Origin: Cinclus cinclus
Lineage: Eukaryota > Chordata > Aves > Passeriformes > Cinclidae
DNA: 64,000 nt
Assembly: GCF_963662255.1 (NCBI RefSeq)
Contig: NC_085049.1
Location: 53,739,158-53,803,157 of the forward strand
Direction of reading: 5' to 3'
Part shown: in pieces, positions 62,332 to 64,000 of the stretch
Numbering within the stretch: position 1 is the first letter of the stretch
How the letters are laid out: each line of letters starts with the position of its first letter
Position numbers and translations under genes: made by a program
The notes under the pieces: generated by a model
What the model saw: only the letters and a program-made list of their open reading frames with translations
Told to the model about the DNA's origin: nothing
Database searches by the model: none

Positions 62332-64000
62332 CTTCTGGTCATATTTTAGACTTTGCAGATGCTTCTGACTCAGACTGAGTTTGGGCCTTGCAATAATGTC
62401 AATCTTCATGCTATTCTAGAAAGTATTCTGCATAGTCAAATGACCTTGTTAGAGGAAAACAAGCCAAGATATCCATGCAAAGCCTCACATAATGGGACTA
62501 AAATAGTTTCCTCACTCTTAATTGTATCTAGCCATTAACACAGCTCTTCTGAAAAAAAATGTTGTTTCATTCATGCATAACCTGTAGGCTAAAGTAATCC
62601 AATTTTAATGTACAGGGTAGATTAGCTAAAAATTGTGGGGTAATGAGGGTAGGACCAGTGGTTACAAGAACTATTCAATATTTTCCTTAGCTGTCCATTT
62701 CAGAATGGAATAAAATGCCTCTGAAATGCTTGATATTCATTCCCAGTTAGTTAATAAAATTAGCTTATAACAGACACCTTGTTTCAATAGTAGATGAGTT
62801 GAAACTCACCAAGAACATCTTTCTAAACATTACTGGCAAGTTTTTCAGAGCTGCTGTTTAGTTTGTTTTGTTTTGTTTATGACACAGATAAAAATTAGAA
62901 CCAGAGCCTGAAAAAGAAGTGAGTAGACTCCAGGCAATCAAATCCTGTCAACTAACTTGAGCAATACTAATAGGATTATGACAGGATAGTCTTATATTGT
63001 CCTAAATTGTCCCACTTTGAAGTCACCTGATGCACTTAAATGATATTAATATCTGTGATAATCAAAGCAGAATCACAATTCCTATAGTTCCCTGCCATCA
63101 GCTACTGTGTAAATTAAATTAATTAGTAGTAGATCAACTACTTCAGGAGAAAAAATATTTATCATCCCAGTTATTAGGAGAGAGATGTAAGATGGGTAGT
63201 TGAATAGAAGTGAGAATACATGAGAAAATACATAATGCCTACACAGAAAAATTCCTACAGCTGGGTGCAACAGTGTTCAAGGAAGATAATTTTCACATGG
63301 CAACCATCCCTTCCCTTACACTAAACGTGGAATAAATTACTTGTCATCAAACAACTTAATCTTCATGAGAAATGCCAATGTCTTAGAAAACTCTTCAGAC
63401 ACACAAACCTTATTTAAGCTAACCAGTATCCCTTACTCTTAGAGTGAGCAGGTCACTCGATTTCCTGAGTATTGTGTTTAAATACATTATATTTCAAGTT
63501 AAGCTGTATTTTTTATTGTTTATTTCATCCTGGTAATAAGCAGCTCTCTCTCTATCACATCTCTTCACTGAGGAGGAGGCTTTAAAGATCACCTTTCTTT
63601 AGTAGCTCTTGATAATCAGGTGGTTTACACAAAGCACCTGGCCTTGGGAATCCATGCACCCTGTGACCTCCTACCAATAATGCAGACTCCTTTATGCTCC
63701 TGCTCCTTGCTAGTCAGCCCCCAGCTAATAGGTCAGTCTGGCAAACCTGTGTGTCCTTTTTCTAAGGTCACATCTTCATGCCTTTATGGACTAGCACCAC
63801 AGCATTTGTGCTCTCCTGTCAGCCACATGGTAGGCACCAAAAATTTAGTGTGACAGGTGGTGCTACAGAGACAGAAAGAAGCAGAGCTGTTTCAAGGCAG
63901 TTGCTGATTGACCAGCAGGATCTCCTGGAAATCATTTTCTCTAGCACACATCCCCATCCTGCCTGGTGGATCAGGAAAATGTGTACTTGAGAGGTATGTA

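Larger units (their letters stand above)
59935..64000 (-). other. TH2: TH2 intron, incomplete at window edge
   Basis: At least 4,066 nt without the next upstream TH exon. I searched the minus strand for the GYREDNIPQLEDV-type motif and for a donor in the right phase and found none. The stretch carries a T-run at 60300-60310, a long G-run at 62163-62191 and a CR1-type ORF2 tail in the opposite orientation. Confidence 0.65.

Noticed and set aside
62790..62830. GTGAGT donor on the minus strand as the missing upstream TH2 exon
   Set aside because: In the phase needed to join the exon at 59934 the sequence hits a stop and does not resemble the DNIPQLEDV region.

Overview
This is an AT-rich, intron-dominated stretch of vertebrate nuclear DNA, most likely from a bird. 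The evidence is several CR1 non-LTR retrotransposon tails with the ATTCTRTG-type 3' end, a CR1 ORF2 C-terminus, and an endogenous-retrovirus LTR of a type I recall as common in songbird genomes. The passerine part of that is from memory and less certain than 'bird'. No bacterial, organellar, rRNA, tRNA or CRISPR features were seen.

The only protein-coding gene I can support is on the minus strand from 59934 down to 47131. It is the 3' half of an aromatic amino acid hydroxylase, built here from six exons: 59934-59799, 59161-59092, 57399-57343, 54439-54344, 49005-48872 and 47290-47131. They join in frame into 216 residues plus a stop, with GT donors and AG acceptors at every junction inside the window. 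The protein has the His-His-Glu iron site, the loop aspartate typical of tyrosine hydroxylases and a C-terminal helix of the tetramerisation type. It belongs to the tyrosine hydroxylase branch but has many changes where tyrosine hydroxylase 1 is very conserved, so I read it as TH2, the paralogue absent from placental mammals. The 5' exons, including the regulatory domain, lie beyond base 64000.

Downstream of the TH2 stop, positions 1-47130 hold no confident gene. They contain CR1 relics at 21342-21415 (-), 37420-37547 (+), 38113-39100 (+) and 41936-42395 (-); a retroviral LTR at 28919-29577 (+) with a probable polypurine tract just before it and a 55-bp direct repeat on either side of the locus; a degenerate minus-strand coding relic at about 17327-18568; a 25-bp minisatellite at 36533-36607; and several homopolymer or dinucleotide tracts.

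No new multi-gene system is visible. The most informative content is the TH2 gene, its conserved exon structure and substrate-loop residue, the odd direct repeat around the retroviral remnant, and one unassigned open segment at 2228-2468 with splice-like borders.
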